Made by a program: the position numbers and the translations under genes
Notes under the pieces: generated by a model
Database searches by the model: none
What the model was told of the DNA's origin: nothing
The model's input: the letters and a program-made list of their open reading frames with translations, nothing else
Part shown: one piece after another, positions 42,769-43,544 of the stretch
Layout: each line of letters starts with the position of its first letter
Position numbering within the stretch: the first letter of the stretch is position 1
Assembly (NCBI GenBank): GCA_027730505.1
Contig: JAQCGT010000011.1
Coordinates: 1-43,544 of the forward strand
Origin: Actinomycetota bacterium
Lineage (GTDB): Bacteria; Actinomycetota; Acidimicrobiia; Acidimicrobiales; Ilumatobacteraceae
DNA: 43,544 nt
Direction: 5' to 3'

Positions 42769-43347
42769 GTGATCCTGTCCGACCGCACCATCCGTGAACA
42801 GATCGCTGCCGGTCGGATTGTGATCGACCCATTTGACGATGCGCTGGTGCAGCCGTCGTCGATCGATGTGCGTATCTCGCACCTGTTCCGGGTGTTCCGC
42901 AACCACACCGCTGGTGTCATCGACGCGAAGCGCGACATGACCGGGCTGACCGAACTGGTCGAGATGCCTGAGGGCGGATCTGAGCCGTTCATGTTGCATC
43001 CCGGTGAGTTCGTGCTCGGTTCGACGCTTGAGCGAGTCGGTGTGCCCGACGACCTCGTCGGCCGGGTGGAGGGTAAGTCAAGCCTCGGCCGTCTGGGCCT
43101 GTTGATCCACTCGACGGCGGGGTTCATCGATGCCGGCTTCGACGGTCACATCACACTCGAACTCGCCAACGTGGCGTCGCTGCCGATCACTCTCTACCCG
43201 GGTATGAAGATTGGTCAGGTGAGCTTCATGCAGATGACGACCCCGGCTGACAAGCCGTATGGATCAGGCGCGCGCGGTTCGAAATATCAGGGTCAGCGGG
43301 GTCCGACGCCAAGCCGCTACTTCGAGAATTTCGATCCGGACCGCTGA
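42769..43347 (+). CDS. dcd: dCTP deaminase, probably bifunctional dCTP deaminase/dUTPase
   Basis: The 192-residue enzyme converts dCTP to dUTP and, in the mycobacterial type, directly to dUMP, feeding dTMP synthesis in the cytoplasm as a homotrimer. Motifs are [17 protein letters not shown], the [10 protein letters not shown] strand, [20 protein letters not shown] with the nucleotide-binding SSLGR, the active-site region [27 protein letters not shown], and the C-terminal lid [14 protein letters not shown]. The HSTAGFID and [11 protein letters not shown] segments match the Mycobacterium tuberculosis bifunctional enzyme rather than E. coli Dcd. The GTG start lies just downstream of a TAGTGT box, so the mRNA is probably leaderless. 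Confidence 0.95.
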   Translation: MILSDRTIREQIAAGRIVIDPFDDALVQPSSIDVRISHLFRVFRNHTAGVIDAKRDMTGLTELVEMPEGGSEPFMLHPGEFVLGSTLERVGVPDDLVGRVEGKSSLGRLGLLIHSTAGFIDAGFDGHITLELANVASLPITLYPGMKIGQVSFMQMTTPADKPYGSGARGSKYQGQRGPTPSRYFENFDPDR

Positions 43348-43369
43348 CGGTGTGTGACGGCGCACGACG

Positions 43370-43544
43370 ATGACCCTGACCCGTCGTGATCATTCGCTGA
43401 CTGGCCCGGAATCGGCGGTCGCGATCGAGCGTGGTCTCAGTGACGCTGCGTGGTTCCAGCCGAGCATCGATGCTGGTGTGCTGCGAGAACTGCAGCAGCG
43501 CAGCGATGGCCGAGCTGCGCGTGACACAGTGCTGTGGCTCGCCC
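43370..43544 (+). CDS. Probable fatty acid desaturase, 3'-truncated by window edge
   Basis: The first 58 codons of an open frame are visible from ATG 43370, 22 bases after dcd. The sequence contains IERGLSDAAWFQPSIDAGVL followed by LRELQQRSDGRAARDTVLWL. The LxxLxxRSDxxAxRDTxLW pattern resembles the N terminus of membrane fatty acid desaturases, ahead of the first helix. The His boxes that would prove the assignment lie beyond the window. Confidence 0.45.
   Translation, partial: MTLTRRDHSLTGPESAVAIERGLSDAAWFQPSIDAGVLRELQQRSDGRAARDTVLWLA

Overview
The window reads as a high-GC actinobacterial chromosome, most likely of the class Acidimicrobiia. This is inferred from strong G/C bias at third codon positions, long Thr/Ala/Pro linkers in secreted proteins, a Mycobacterium-type bifunctional dCTP deaminase, a septum-formation-family lipoprotein, and several start codons lying 5-8 bases after a TANNNT -10 box (leaderless mRNAs). 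The species cannot be told from the sequence.

Layout: positions 1-1408 hold housekeeping genes (3' end of a phosphonate-type ABC permease, an inositol-monophosphatase-like enzyme). Positions 1452-6887 hold a lipoprotein and two membrane proteins with CarboxypepD_reg-like repeats. Positions 6889-8386, on the minus strand, hold a short soluble histidine kinase and a single-pass membrane protein. Positions 8527-23512 hold the core of an extracellular contractile injection system (eCIS, Afp/PVC/Streptomyces-Cis type): septum-formation lipoprotein, PAAR-like tip, sheath, tube 1, tail-assembly-like protein, DUF6760-like small protein, tube 2, a 1260-residue disordered protein, LysM tube-cap/baseplate protein, VgrG-like spike, gp25, baseplate J, gpI-like protein, a tail-anchored zinc-ribbon protein and a DUF4255/Pvc16 terminator. 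Positions 23487-39857 hold three more CarboxypepD_reg-type membrane proteins, the last of 3864 residues with twelve Big_1-like and two fibronectin III domains. Positions 39892-43544 hold a small hypothetical protein, a lipoprotein, an OmpR-type response regulator, a hypothetical protein, tRNA-Gly(CCC), dcd and the start of a probable desaturase.

Working model (inference): sheath, tubes, spike and baseplate form a contractile particle made in the cytoplasm. Many gene junctions overlap (ATGA, GTGA or TGATG), so much of the cluster is probably translationally coupled. Five paralogous proteins share two Ig-like domains at the N terminus, a conserved Q/H-K/R-P motif, one transmembrane helix and a long beta-rich outer part. 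None has a signal peptide, so the Ig-like pair should face the cytoplasm. With the tail-anchored zinc-ribbon protein they are candidates to dock the particle at the membrane and connect it to an external adhesive shaft. No AAA+ ATPase (Afp15), classical tape measure (Afp14), tail fibre (Afp13) or recognisable toxin is visible in the window. No intergenic stretch exceeds about 300 bases.
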